Assembly: GCA_046350295.1 (NCBI GenBank)
Contig: JAXMAR010000048.1
Location: 1-54,516, forward strand
DNA: 54,516 nt
From: JAXMAR01 sp046350295
GTDB taxonomy: Bacteria; Planctomycetota; Planctomycetia; Gemmatales; Gemmataceae
Reading direction: 5' to 3'
How positions within the stretch are numbered: the first letter of the stretch is position 1; every line of letters starts with the position of its first letter. Made by a program: the position numbers and the translations under genes. Below are positions 42,673-50,346 of the stretch, in pieces. Below the pieces are notes generated by a model. It was not told where the DNA came from. It saw nothing but the letters and a program-made list of their open reading frames with translations, and searched no databases.

Positions 42673-44082
42673 ATGGCAATCAGCTCCTTCGTCTGGCTCG
42701 GGATACTCGTTGCCGCTCTGGCGCTCGTTCTTTTCTCCGTTCAACTCGTCAGCGGTGACGCCCGCCTCGAGCGTGGCCCGGGCGCCCTGGGCCGGTTTTT
42801 CCTGGTCGGCTTACGTCTGGCGATCGGCTGGCATTTCCTCATCGAGGCCGGCGAGAAACTGCACGACCCGGCGTGGACGAGCGAGGGTTATCTGCGCGAA
42901 TCCACGGGCCCGCTGGCGCCCTATTTTCGCGATCTCGCGGGGGATAGCCTCGTGGAGCAACTCACGGTCAGCGACGGGGCCATTGCTCCCGAATTGAAGG
43001 ATCGGTGGCAGGCGTACGTGACCGCCCTGAGCCGCTACTACGATCTCACGCCCGCACAGGTGGTGGCTGCCGACGTGGAAATGGGGGCGACCGTCGTGAA
43101 AGCGGAAAAGTGGTTGACGACGCGCCCGCGCAAGACCCGCCTGATCACCGCCGATGACGACGGTCCGCCGGTCTACAAGAACCTGACCATGCCCGAGCGG
43201 CTCGCCATCTTTGAGGGGCTGCGCGACGAGATAGGCCGCATCGAGAAGCGGGAATTGCCCTACTACGGCGCGGACGCTCAGAAGCACTGGAAGAAGGCGA
43301 AGGCCGACGCCGCCAAGTGGCGTGCCGCGCTGCAAAAGGATCTCGGCCTCGTGGACAAGCTCTTCAAGAGCAACGTGCGCGCGGCGCTGCTCAAGATCGC
43401 CGCGTCGGATTTGCCGACCGCGCCCACCGACTTTCAGGCCAAGCTGAAAGAGCAGCTCAAGAAAGCGGCCGACAAGCGAACCGAGGACAGCAAGAAGAAG
43501 CCGAGTCCGCCGGACGCCGACTGGGACGCCGTCGCCGCGGCCGCGGCCAAGGCGGATGAGGACAATCTCTGGATCTATCGCAAGGTCTTCGCGGAGGTAA
43601 AGGACACCGGGCAGTGGGACAAGCTCAACGAGCCGACGCGCCGCCTTTACGACCAGATCATCGACATCAAGAAGCCGCCGGCGACGTCGTACGACCTGCT
43701 CCCCTTCCCCGTTGCGCGCCCCTTCAGCGACTGGCGCCTCCTCGACTGGTCCGACGCCCTCGTCAAATGGGGCCTCCTGGTCGTCGGCCTGTGTTTGCTT
43801 CTCGGCTTCTTCACCCGGATCGCTTGCGTCCTCGGCGCTGTCTACCTGCTTTTGTTCTACCTTGCCATGCCGGCGCTGCCGGGCTGGCCTGATCCGCCGC
43901 GCGCCGAGGGACATTACCTATTCATCAACAAGAACATCATCGAAATGCTGGCGCTGCTGGCCCTCGCGACCCTTCGCACCGGCCGGTGGGCCGGCATCGA
44001 CGGTTTTCTGGCATGGGTCTGGGGGCGGCGGCGCGAAAACGAGGCGGCCCCGGCCCCAGGCGCGGTGGCCCACTCGGATTGA
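42673..44082 (+). CDS. DoxX-like membrane protein with a large central insert
   Basis: A 469-residue inner-membrane protein from ATG 42673. The N-terminus has a first helix (5-25, WLGILVAALALVLFSVQL) and a DoxX-type helix (about 40-58, FFLVGLRLAIGWHFLIEAGE). The C-terminal quarter resumes DoxX: ALVKWGLLVVGLCLLLGFFT, ACVLGAVYLLLFYLAMPALP and IIEMLALLALATL. In between lie about 290 residues of soluble, Lys/Ala-rich helical sequence (KKAKADAAKWRAALQKDLGL). DoxX proteins are usually about 140 residues and may be quinone-linked; the insert is unlike that core. Function unknown. Confidence 0.75.
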   Translation: MAISSFVWLGILVAALALVLFSVQLVSGDARLERGPGALGRFFLVGLRLAIGWHFLIEAGEKLHDPAWTSEGYLRESTGPLAPYFRDLAGDSLVEQLTVSDGAIAPELKDRWQAYVTALSRYYDLTPAQVVAADVEMGATVVKAEKWLTTRPRKTRLITADDDGPPVYKNLTMPERLAIFEGLRDEIGRIEKRELPYYGADAQKHWKKAKADAAKWRAALQKDLGLVDKLFKSNVRAALLKIAASDLPTAPTDFQAKLKEQLKKAADKRTEDSKKKPSPPDADWDAVAAAAAKADEDNLWIYRKVFAEVKDTGQWDKLNEPTRRLYDQIIDIKKPPATSYDLLPFPVARPFSDWRLLDWSDALVKWGLLVVGLCLLLGFFTRIACVLGAVYLLLFYLAMPALPGWPDPPRAEGHYLFINKNIIEMLALLALATLRTGRWAGIDGFLAWVWGRRRENEAAPAPGAVAHSD

Positions 44083-44107
44083 CGCGTCCGGAAAGTGGCG
44101 TGGGGTG

Positions 44108-44142
44108 AAAAAAAAGCTCCGCCGGTTTGCTGCCGGCGGAGC
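44108..44142 (-). terminator. Intrinsic terminator of the sigma-factor gene
   Basis: A 10-bp perfect stem pairs gctccgccgg (44116-44125) with ccggcggagc (44133-44142) around a seven-base loop. On the minus strand eight T follow (44115-44108). It lies about 50 bases after the sigma-factor stop codon. Confidence 0.88.
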
Positions 44143-44193
44143 GCTCGTTGACACCCGCGGGAGTCGGCGGGGTCGTCCCGCGGTTTTTGATTC

Positions 44194-45885
44194 CTATAGC
44201 TCGTCCTTCTGCCCCTCGACCAGGCTACGGAGCTTCTTCATCGCCCGCACGTTGAGCTGGCGCACGCGTTCCTTGGTGATGCCCAGCTTTTCGCCGATCT
44301 TCTCGAGGGTCATGCCTTCCGTCCCCGAATCAAGGCCGGCACGCATGCGGATGATCGTGCGCTCGCGCGGGTCGAGGTATTCCAGCAACCGATTCACCTT
44401 GGTGCTCGCCTGCTCCGCGGTGGCGATGATCTCCTGCTCGTCGGAGCGGGTGTCCGGAGCGGCGTCGAAGAAGTCCTCGGCCCCGGTCTGGTAGCGCTCG
44501 CGCCGCACCTTCTCCTCGGGGATCGACCGGGCGAAGTTCTTCATGATCGCCCAGCTCGCGTAGGTGCTGAACTTGTTGCCGCGGGCGTAGTCGAACTTCT
44601 CCACCGCCCGGATCAGCGACATGTTGCCGTCGGAGAGCAGCTCGAAGAAGTTGTCGGTCTGGCCTGAGTGGCGCTTGGCGATCGAAACCACCAGCCTCAT
44701 GTTGGCGCTGATGAGTTGCTCCTTGACGTTGCTGGCATCATCGAGGAGGTGGTCCACCTCGTCCAAGTCCTGCGTCCGCATCTTATGGACGTTGACCTTG
44801 CCCGAAGGAAGCTTCATGGCGTCGAGAAGCTGTTTCGCCTTGTACTTCAGGTAGTTCATCTTGCGGAACAGGTGCTGCTCCTGGTCCTTGGTGAGCAGCG
44901 GCGTCTCGTAGAGCGAGGCCAGCTCCGCCGGGGCGTCCTTGGGTACGCGCATCGCGCGCTTGGTTTCCTCGTACTTCTCCGCGTCCGGCATCGGGCCGAG
45001 AATGGTCGTCTCGTTCGCGGCGACGGCGAAGGAATCGTTCGGGATGTAGTCGATCGGTTGGTCCATCAGGCGTTGGGCGCGCATCTCGTTGATGACGCGA
45101 TACATCGACGAGCGGGTTCGCGCGAATCGTTTTGCCAGGCTTTCCACGGGGATGCCTCTTCTAAACGAGCTGAAGATCAGCTGTTTGGTTCCAGGGTCAA
45201 AGGGGCCGGTCAAGTTCGGAAAGAGAGCCTGTTCCGGGTGCTCCCGATCATAGTTCTTGATCGTGTAGCGGACCGTCTCGGGGGAGCGGCCCAGCCGGCG
45301 GGCGATGCGGCGGCTCACCTGCGTCAGGCTGCCGACGCCGAAGCGGGCGAAACGCCGCGCGCGGCGAAGGATCTCTTCTTTTTCTTCGCCGCTAAGCTGC
45401 GAAAATTGGCTGCTCTTCGCCACCCGCTTTTGATTCGCCACGAGAAACGGATCGACCAGGGACGGCAGGAAGCCCACATGACGCCGGCCGTTCACCAGCA
45501 CCGGGATGCCGATCAGCCCGCGCTTGCGCCAGCGGTTGATCGTCTTGGTCGTGACGTTGAGCTTCTTGCTGATCTCGTCCAGCGTCAGCACCGGCTCCGT
45601 CACCTGCTCGACCGGCAGGGCCGGGATCGACACGGCAAGCTGCGAGATCATGACCCCCAGGTCGTGCCGCAGGTCCGCGCCGCTGATGATCAGGTCCGGG
45701 TGAGCGTCGGAGCGGTAGTCGGTGACGCGGAAGCAGACGAACTGGTAGGGATAGTCCTTTTCCGGTCTGACCTCCGTCAACAGACGCTCCGTGCGAGCCA
45801 GGTGCTGCATGCGCCGCTGCGGCGCAAGGAAGCGAACCTGCTGATCCGTCAGCTCACGCAGGGCTTCGACGCGAAATTGGCTCAT
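44194..45885 (-). CDS. Sigma-70 family RNA polymerase sigma factor with N-terminal helix-turn-helix segments
   Basis: A 563-residue sigma factor from ATG 45885 (AAAGGAG about seven bases upstream). Region 1.2 (about 328-355), region 2 (385-460; LLSDGNMSLIRAVEKFDYAR, then FSTYASWAIMKNFAR) and region 4 (500-555; ITKERVRQLNVRAMKKLR) are clear. Only about 40 residues separate regions 2 and 4, so region 3 is reduced or absent. The first 300 residues are unlike RpoD: a MerR-like helix-turn-helix (TLDEISKKLNVTTKTINRWR, 101-120), then two more possible ones (ARRLGRSPETVRYTIKNYD, 195-213; LAKRFARTRSSMYRVINEM, 250-268). These could bind DNA and steer promoter choice. Longer in-frame starts read through the leader DNA and look spurious. 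The gene has its own terminator. Confidence 0.9.
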   Translation of the reverse strand: MSQFRVEALRELTDQQVRFLAPQRRMQHLARTERLLTEVRPEKDYPYQFVCFRVTDYRSDAHPDLIISGADLRHDLGVMISQLAVSIPALPVEQVTEPVLTLDEISKKLNVTTKTINRWRKRGLIGIPVLVNGRRHVGFLPSLVDPFLVANQKRVAKSSQFSQLSGEEKEEILRRARRFARFGVGSLTQVSRRIARRLGRSPETVRYTIKNYDREHPEQALFPNLTGPFDPGTKQLIFSSFRRGIPVESLAKRFARTRSSMYRVINEMRAQRLMDQPIDYIPNDSFAVAANETTILGPMPDAEKYEETKRAMRVPKDAPAELASLYETPLLTKDQEQHLFRKMNYLKYKAKQLLDAMKLPSGKVNVHKMRTQDLDEVDHLLDDASNVKEQLISANMRLVVSIAKRHSGQTDNFFELLSDGNMSLIRAVEKFDYARGNKFSTYASWAIMKNFARSIPEEKVRRERYQTGAEDFFDAAPDTRSDEQEIIATAEQASTKVNRLLEYLDPRERTIIRMRAGLDSGTEGMTLEKIGEKLGITKERVRQLNVRAMKKLRSLVEGQKDEL

Positions 45886-46663
45886 GGCGACACTCCTTTG
45901 GCTTGCCCCGAGCGCGGTTCCACGCTCGGCTCTGTCCTCTTCCAAGCTAGACAGGGCCTCAAGCTTCCCTGTTCGATGTTTTAACGCCCTCCGCGGCGAT
46001 TTTTTGCGTTCAATCCGTGAAGAATTCTCAAGTTCGTCCCTTCTTGTGCCGACACCGATCCACTTGGTTGGATGGCCGTCCCCCCGGTCGCGGTTCACGA
46101 AACTCCGGAGGGCCACGGCTCCATTCCGAAAACGATGTCCGAAGGAGAAGGCGCCGAGAGGGTCGAGCCGTATCAGGAGTAGTGACAGTCCTCTCGCGGG
46201 TTTCCGAACAGTCGCAAACGCTGTGCCCCAAAAGCCGAGTGGGGCGCCGTTTTTCGCCTTGGCGTGGCGACGTACCTGGACGCAACCCATTGAAATAGCT
46301 TGGCATGGGACATCCATCCTTGTGATGTTTTTCACCGGGGCCAGCAACAGAGGCAGGTTGATTGTGTGTACAAATATACAATACGCGCGTTCAAATTTGC
46401 AATGTCCGTTGCAACCTTCTGAGCGAAAAGCGCCTCGTTTTTGCGACCGGAACAGTCGGAACCGAAACACCGCTTTCATGCCGCGGACCAATCTCTTTTT
46501 CTCAACTTCCTTTCCTCGACATGCTTAGACTTCCTTCAGAGGACGCGCGACCCGCAGCTTGCGATTTCTACGAGCGCCGGTGACACGCGCTTCCCTGTTT
46601 CGTGCAACGCTGTGCCGGAAAGGGCGCACTCACTAGCCCGTTCTTGCCTCAAAGGAGCCACGG
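45886..46663. other. Long divergent intergenic region with inverted repeats
   Basis: This 778-base region separates the sigma factor from the secreted hypothetical. No gene is convincing. In the leader of the sigma gene a hairpin pairs ccgagcg (45908-45914) with cgctcgg (45923-45929). An operator-like inverted repeat pairs acaggg (45951-45956) with ccctgt (45967-45972). A further AT-rich inverted repeat with arms attgt and acaat lies at 46361-46382. The length and low GC near 46300-46500 suggest regulated promoters. Confidence 0.45.
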
Positions 46664-47974
46664 ATGAGTACTCGGCGGGCATTCCTGATGGTGCTGACGC
46701 TCGGCTTCGCGCCCCTCGGTGTGCACGGCCAGACCGTACTTCTCGAAGAACGCTTCGCCCCAGGCGACGCGTATCGCGTCCGCTGCCGGGTCGACATCCA
46801 GGGGTTTCTTTCCCTCCCACCTTCAAAGGACTCCAAATCCCCCGCGTCTCTCTCCGTCACCGGCCTGAGCGCGATCGACTACGACGAGCGCATCTTGCCC
46901 CCTCTCAAGGACGCCAAGGAGCGCACCGTCCGTCTTTATCGTCGCATGGAGTTCCAGCGCAAGGTCGGCGACCAGCCGCAGGAAACCAGCCTCCGCCCGG
47001 ACGTGCGTCGCCTCGTCATTCTCCGCCACAACAATTTCGAGACCCCCTTCTCGCCGGACGGCCCGCTTCTCTGGAGCGAGATCGACCTGGTCCGCACCGA
47101 CGTCTTCACGCCCGCCCTCGTCGGCCTCGCGCCGGCCAAGGAGGTCAAGCCCGGCGACTCCTGGACCGCCAGCGATGCCGCCATGCGCGAGCTGACCGAC
47201 CTGGAAAAGCTCGACGCGGCCCGCCTCAACTGCTCCTTCGAGACCGTCACCACCCTCGCCGGCCGGCGTCTGGCCCGCGTCAAGCTCAAGGGGACCATTC
47301 AGGGCGTCGGCGAGGATGGCCCGGCCCGCCACGAACTGGACGGCTACTACCTCTTCGACCTCGAATCCAAGCGGCTGAGCTACCTCTTCATCAACGGCGT
47401 CCACACGATGCTCGACAAGGAGGGCAAGGCTCAGGGCAAGATCGAGGGCTCCTTCACGCTGACCCGCGAGCCGCTCGAAAACCCGAAAGAGCTGAGCGAC
47501 GAGGCGTTGCGGGGCGTCAACCTCGAGCCGAACGACGACAACACCCTGCTGCTCATGGAGGTCCCCGAGCTGGGCGCCCGCTTCCTCTATCCGCGCCGCT
47601 GGCGTATCTCGAGCGTCCGCGCCAATCAGATCGCCCTGGACGACCCCAGAGGCAGCGGCCTCCTGATCACCGTCGAACCGCTGGCCAAGACGCCGAGCGG
47701 GGCGCAATTCCTCGGGGAAGCGCGGGCCTGGTTGGCGGAGAAGAAAGCGACACTGCACCGGGTCGACAGCGTGAGCGCCATTCCCGGCACGGCGCTGGAG
47801 AACTTCCTCATCGACGCCGACGTGGACAAGCAGCGCGTCTGGCTCGATTACTACGTCGCCCGCTTGCCAAGCGCCGGCGCGACGTTCGCGGCCCGTCTGG
47901 CGCCGCCGGATCAGGAAACGCTGCGGCGCGAAGTGGGACGCATCGCCCGGAGTTTGCAGATCAACCGAAAATAG
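46664..47974 (+). CDS. Secreted protein of unknown function
   Basis: A 436-residue protein from ATG 46664, with AAAGGAG about seven bases upstream. Residues 1-22 form a signal peptide (RAFLMVLTLGFAPLGVHGQ). The mature part is beta-rich, with DAYRVRCRVDIQGFLSLP at the start, GLAPAKEVKPGDSW and GYYLFDLESKRLSYLFINGV in the middle, and a C-terminal part (FLYPRRWRISSVRANQIALD) that resembles PsbP/lipoprotein-like beta folds. I do not recognise the family. It probably acts in the periplasm or cell surface. The gene appears monocistronic. Confidence 0.75.
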   Translation: MSTRRAFLMVLTLGFAPLGVHGQTVLLEERFAPGDAYRVRCRVDIQGFLSLPPSKDSKSPASLSVTGLSAIDYDERILPPLKDAKERTVRLYRRMEFQRKVGDQPQETSLRPDVRRLVILRHNNFETPFSPDGPLLWSEIDLVRTDVFTPALVGLAPAKEVKPGDSWTASDAAMRELTDLEKLDAARLNCSFETVTTLAGRRLARVKLKGTIQGVGEDGPARHELDGYYLFDLESKRLSYLFINGVHTMLDKEGKAQGKIEGSFTLTREPLENPKELSDEALRGVNLEPNDDNTLLLMEVPELGARFLYPRRWRISSVRANQIALDDPRGSGLLITVEPLAKTPSGAQFLGEARAWLAEKKATLHRVDSVSAIPGTALENFLIDADVDKQRVWLDYYVARLPSAGATFAARLAPPDQETLRREVGRIARSLQINRK

Positions 47975-48022
47975 GATCTGTTGTTATTGGAGCGGGACAG
48001 CGCCGCCGCGCGTTCTCGAATA

Positions 48023-48052
48023 TTGACGCTCCCCGCGTCCGCTTGGTAGCTT
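48023..48052 (+). promoter_or_regulatory. Possible sigma-70 promoter of the HAD-fabZ-trmB run
   Basis: TTGACG (48023-48028), an 18-base spacer and TAGCTT (48047-48052). The -35 is near consensus, the -10 weaker. It lies 63 bases before the HAD gene. Confidence 0.35.
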
Positions 48053-48115
48053 GATGGCAGTCCCGTCCGCGACGGCCTTTTTGCCCAGGCCGCCGTACGG
48101 GCCGGGATCCGCGTC

Positions 48116-49075
48116 ATGCCTCTTACCCTCGAACAGTACGCCGACTACCTCGATACGCGGGATTTGCCCTGGCCCATGGCGCCTGCGCCCCAGCCGGCCA
48201 AGGCGAAGCCGCACGTCGCGGCGATGCCCGGCATCCGCGCCGTCTCCTGGGATCTCTACGGCACGCTGCTCTGCATCGCGAGCGGCGAGCTTCTCTTCAC
48301 GCACCCGACCAAGTTCGTCATGGAGACCGCCTTGGAGAAGACGGTGCAGGAATTCAAGATGTGGGGCTCGATGACGCGCAAGCCCGGCCAGCCCTCCGAA
48401 TACATGGGCCAGATTTACGACAAGGTGCTGACCGAGCAGAAGATGGCGCCCTCGCCGGGCGAGAAATACCCCGAGATCCAAGCGGACAAGATCTGGGAGG
48501 CGATCGTCAAGAAGCTGCTGCAAAAGGAATACAAGTTCGACGCCGGGTTCTTCGGCTCCTTGAACGAATATAGCCGCAAGATCGCTTATTTTTTCCAGGC
48601 CAGCCTGCAAGGCACGCGCGCCAACGACGGCGCCGTGCGCGCCCTCGAGCACGTCCACTCGTGCGGCCTCGTGCAAGGGCTGATCGCCGACGCCCAGTGT
48701 TTCTCGCTAACCCAGCTCCAGCGCGGGCTCAAAGCGCACGGGGGCACGCGCTCGGTCGATGAATGGTTCCCCGCGGATGTCCGCGCTCTCTCTTTCGAGC
48801 AGCGCGGCCGCAAACCGTCCGAGCGGCTCTTCAAGCATTTCCTGGCGGGCGCCGCCCGGCGCGGCGTCCAGCCGTCGGAGGTGCTGCACATCGGCCCGCG
48901 CATGGACAAGGACATTGTCCCGGCCAAGCGCCTCGGCATGCGGACGGCGCTTTTTGCCGGGGATAAGGAATCCGTGCAGGCGACGCGCGAGCAGGTGAAG
49001 GATCCGGCGACTCGCCCCGACGCTTTGTTGACGGATTTGACCCAGGTTGTCGATATGATAATGCCGACCGGATGA
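48116..49075 (+). CDS. HAD-superfamily hydrolase
   Basis: A 319-residue HAD-like phosphohydrolase. Motif I is SWDLYGTLL with nucleophile Asp46 and the DxYGT variant. Motif II is probably LIADAQCFS. Motif III (Lys) lies in GRKPSERLFKHF and motif IV in LHIGPRMDKDIVPAKRLGMR. A helical cap domain (about 65-170) follows motif I, so it should act on a small phosphorylated molecule. Substrate unknown. fabZ-like and trmB genes follow closely on the same strand, suggesting one transcript. Confidence 0.85.
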   Translation: MPLTLEQYADYLDTRDLPWPMAPAPQPAKAKPHVAAMPGIRAVSWDLYGTLLCIASGELLFTHPTKFVMETALEKTVQEFKMWGSMTRKPGQPSEYMGQIYDKVLTEQKMAPSPGEKYPEIQADKIWEAIVKKLLQKEYKFDAGFFGSLNEYSRKIAYFFQASLQGTRANDGAVRALEHVHSCGLVQGLIADAQCFSLTQLQRGLKAHGGTRSVDEWFPADVRALSFEQRGRKPSERLFKHFLAGAARRGVQPSEVLHIGPRMDKDIVPAKRLGMRTALFAGDKESVQATREQVKDPATRPDALLTDLTQVVDMIMPTG

Positions 49076-49102
49076 CTCGCCCGGACTCGAAAGGTCCCTG
49101 CC

Positions 49103-49597
49103 ATGCCGCCCGAAGTTCATTACGATCTGGGTCAGGTTGATCTCGAGACGGTCATCGAGGACCGCGACGGCATTCGCGCGCTCAATCCGCAGCGCTTCGA
49201 GCTGGAGCAGCTCGACGCCATCGTCCTCCTCGACACGACCAATCATGTCCTCATCGGCTACAAGGACGTCCGGGCCGATGAGTTCTGGGTCCGCGGCCAC
49301 ATGCCCGGGTATCCGCTTTTTCCGGGCGTGCTGCTCTGTGAGGCTGCCGCCCAGCTGTGCAGCTATTACATCTCGAAGACCAAACTCCTTCCCAGCGGCG
49401 ACTTCATGGGCTTTGCCGGTCTGGAGAACGTCCGCTTCCGCAGCCCGGTGCATCCCGGCGTCCGGCTCGTGCTGGTGGCCAAGGCGAGCAAGCTACACCG
49501 TCGTCAGTGCGTTTTCAACGTGCAGGCTTTCGTCGGCCCCACCATGGTCTTCCATGGCGATATCATCGGCGTGCCCATGCACAAGGCGGAGGCGTAG
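49103..49597 (+). CDS. FabZ-like 3-hydroxyacyl-ACP dehydratase
   Basis: A 164-residue hotdog-fold protein. The active-site motif GHMPGYPLFPGVLLCEAAAQ carries His66 and Glu80, matching the FabZ catalytic pair. FabZ removes water from 3-hydroxyacyl-ACP in fatty acid synthesis. The N-terminus (RFELEQLDAIVLLDTTNHVL) is longer than in E. coli FabZ and typical of a planctomycete variant. It starts 27 bases after the HAD stop, and its stop overlaps the trmB GTG by one base, so the three genes are coupled. A housekeeping fabZ may lie elsewhere; this could serve a special lipid. Confidence 0.87.
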   Translation: MPPEVHYDLGQVDLETVIEDRDGIRALNPQRFELEQLDAIVLLDTTNHVLIGYKDVRADEFWVRGHMPGYPLFPGVLLCEAAAQLCSYYISKTKLLPSGDFMGFAGLENVRFRSPVHPGVRLVLVAKASKLHRRQCVFNVQAFVGPTMVFHGDIIGVPMHKAEA

Positions 49598-50286
49598 TGC
49601 GCAAGTCCGGCCGGCTGCCCCTGGAAGCGCTTGCCCCCTATCTCCTCGAAGTTCCTCCCGCGTTCAACGCCCGCGCCGCCGCCCGCCTGGCCGCCGCCTC
49701 CGTGGCATGGTACGCAGGCAAGAAGCCGCTCGACTGGCCGGAACTCTTCGGGCGGAGCCGACCCGTCGAGATCGAGATCGGCTTCGGCAAAGGCCTTTTC
49801 CTGCTGAACGCCAGCGAGGCGCGTCCCGAGCACGACTTTCTCGGCATCGAAAAAGAACGCGATTACACTCTCTTCACCGCGACGCGCCTCGCCAAGCGCG
49901 AACGCCGCAACGTTCGCGTCGTCTGCGCCGACGCACGCTGGTTCGTCGCGGAGTGGCTTGCCGACGCCTCCGTGGACCATGTTCACATCTACTTCCCCGA
50001 CCCCTGGTGGAAAAAACGTCATCACAAGCGCCGCCTGTTCAACGAGGAATTCGCCACGCGCCTGACGCAACTCCTCAAAGGCGGCGGCCGGCTCCATTTC
50101 GCGACCGATGTGCCGGAGTATTTTGCAATGACGATGGCCATGCTGCGCGTTCTGCCGGCCCTGACGGAGGCGCCGGCCCCGCCGCAGTCCGACCCGCGTC
50201 ACGACATGGATTACCTGACGAACTTCGAGCGCAAGTTCCGCCTGCAAGCCAAGCCGATCCATCGCGCTCTATTCGAGCGGCGTTGA
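49597..50286 (+). CDS. trmB: tRNA (guanine-N7)-methyltransferase
   Basis: A 229-residue enzyme that makes m7G46 in tRNA. Motif I is EIEIGFGKGLFLLNAS, and the TrmB signature HIYFPDPWWKKRHHKRRL is exact. The C-terminus has HFATDVPEYFAMTM and the usual YLTNFERKF end. The start is GTG 49597, which overlaps the TAG stop of the fabZ-like gene (TAGTG); longer in-frame starts run through that gene. Length is close to that of other TrmB proteins. It faces the alpha-2-macroglobulin gene, with a hairpin between. Confidence 0.93.
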   Translation: MRKSGRLPLEALAPYLLEVPPAFNARAAARLAAASVAWYAGKKPLDWPELFGRSRPVEIEIGFGKGLFLLNASEARPEHDFLGIEKERDYTLFTATRLAKRERRNVRVVCADARWFVAEWLADASVDHVHIYFPDPWWKKRHHKRRLFNEEFATRLTQLLKGGGRLHFATDVPEYFAMTMAMLRVLPALTEAPAPPQSDPRHDMDYLTNFERKFRLQAKPIHRALFERR

Positions 50287-50297
50287 GAACCGATACA

Positions 50298-50337
50298 CGC
50301 GGAGGACCCAACAATCCAAGCGATTGGATCCTCCGCG
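50298..50337. terminator. Hairpin between convergent trmB and macroglobulin genes
   Basis: Outer arms cgcggagga (50298-50306) and tcctccgcg (50329-50337) pair perfectly, with an inner stem tccaa/ttgga (50315-50319 / 50324-50328) and loop gcga. There is a seven-base bulge on one side and no T-run on either strand. It sits in the 60-base gap where both genes end, so a bidirectional terminator is plausible but not typical. Confidence 0.5.
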
Positions 50338-50346
50338 CCCCCAGAA

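Noticed and set aside
44194..46491. Longer 765-codon version of the sigma-factor frame
   Set aside because: The extra 202 codons lie in leader DNA with low-quality translation; ATG 45885 has a good AAAGGAG site.
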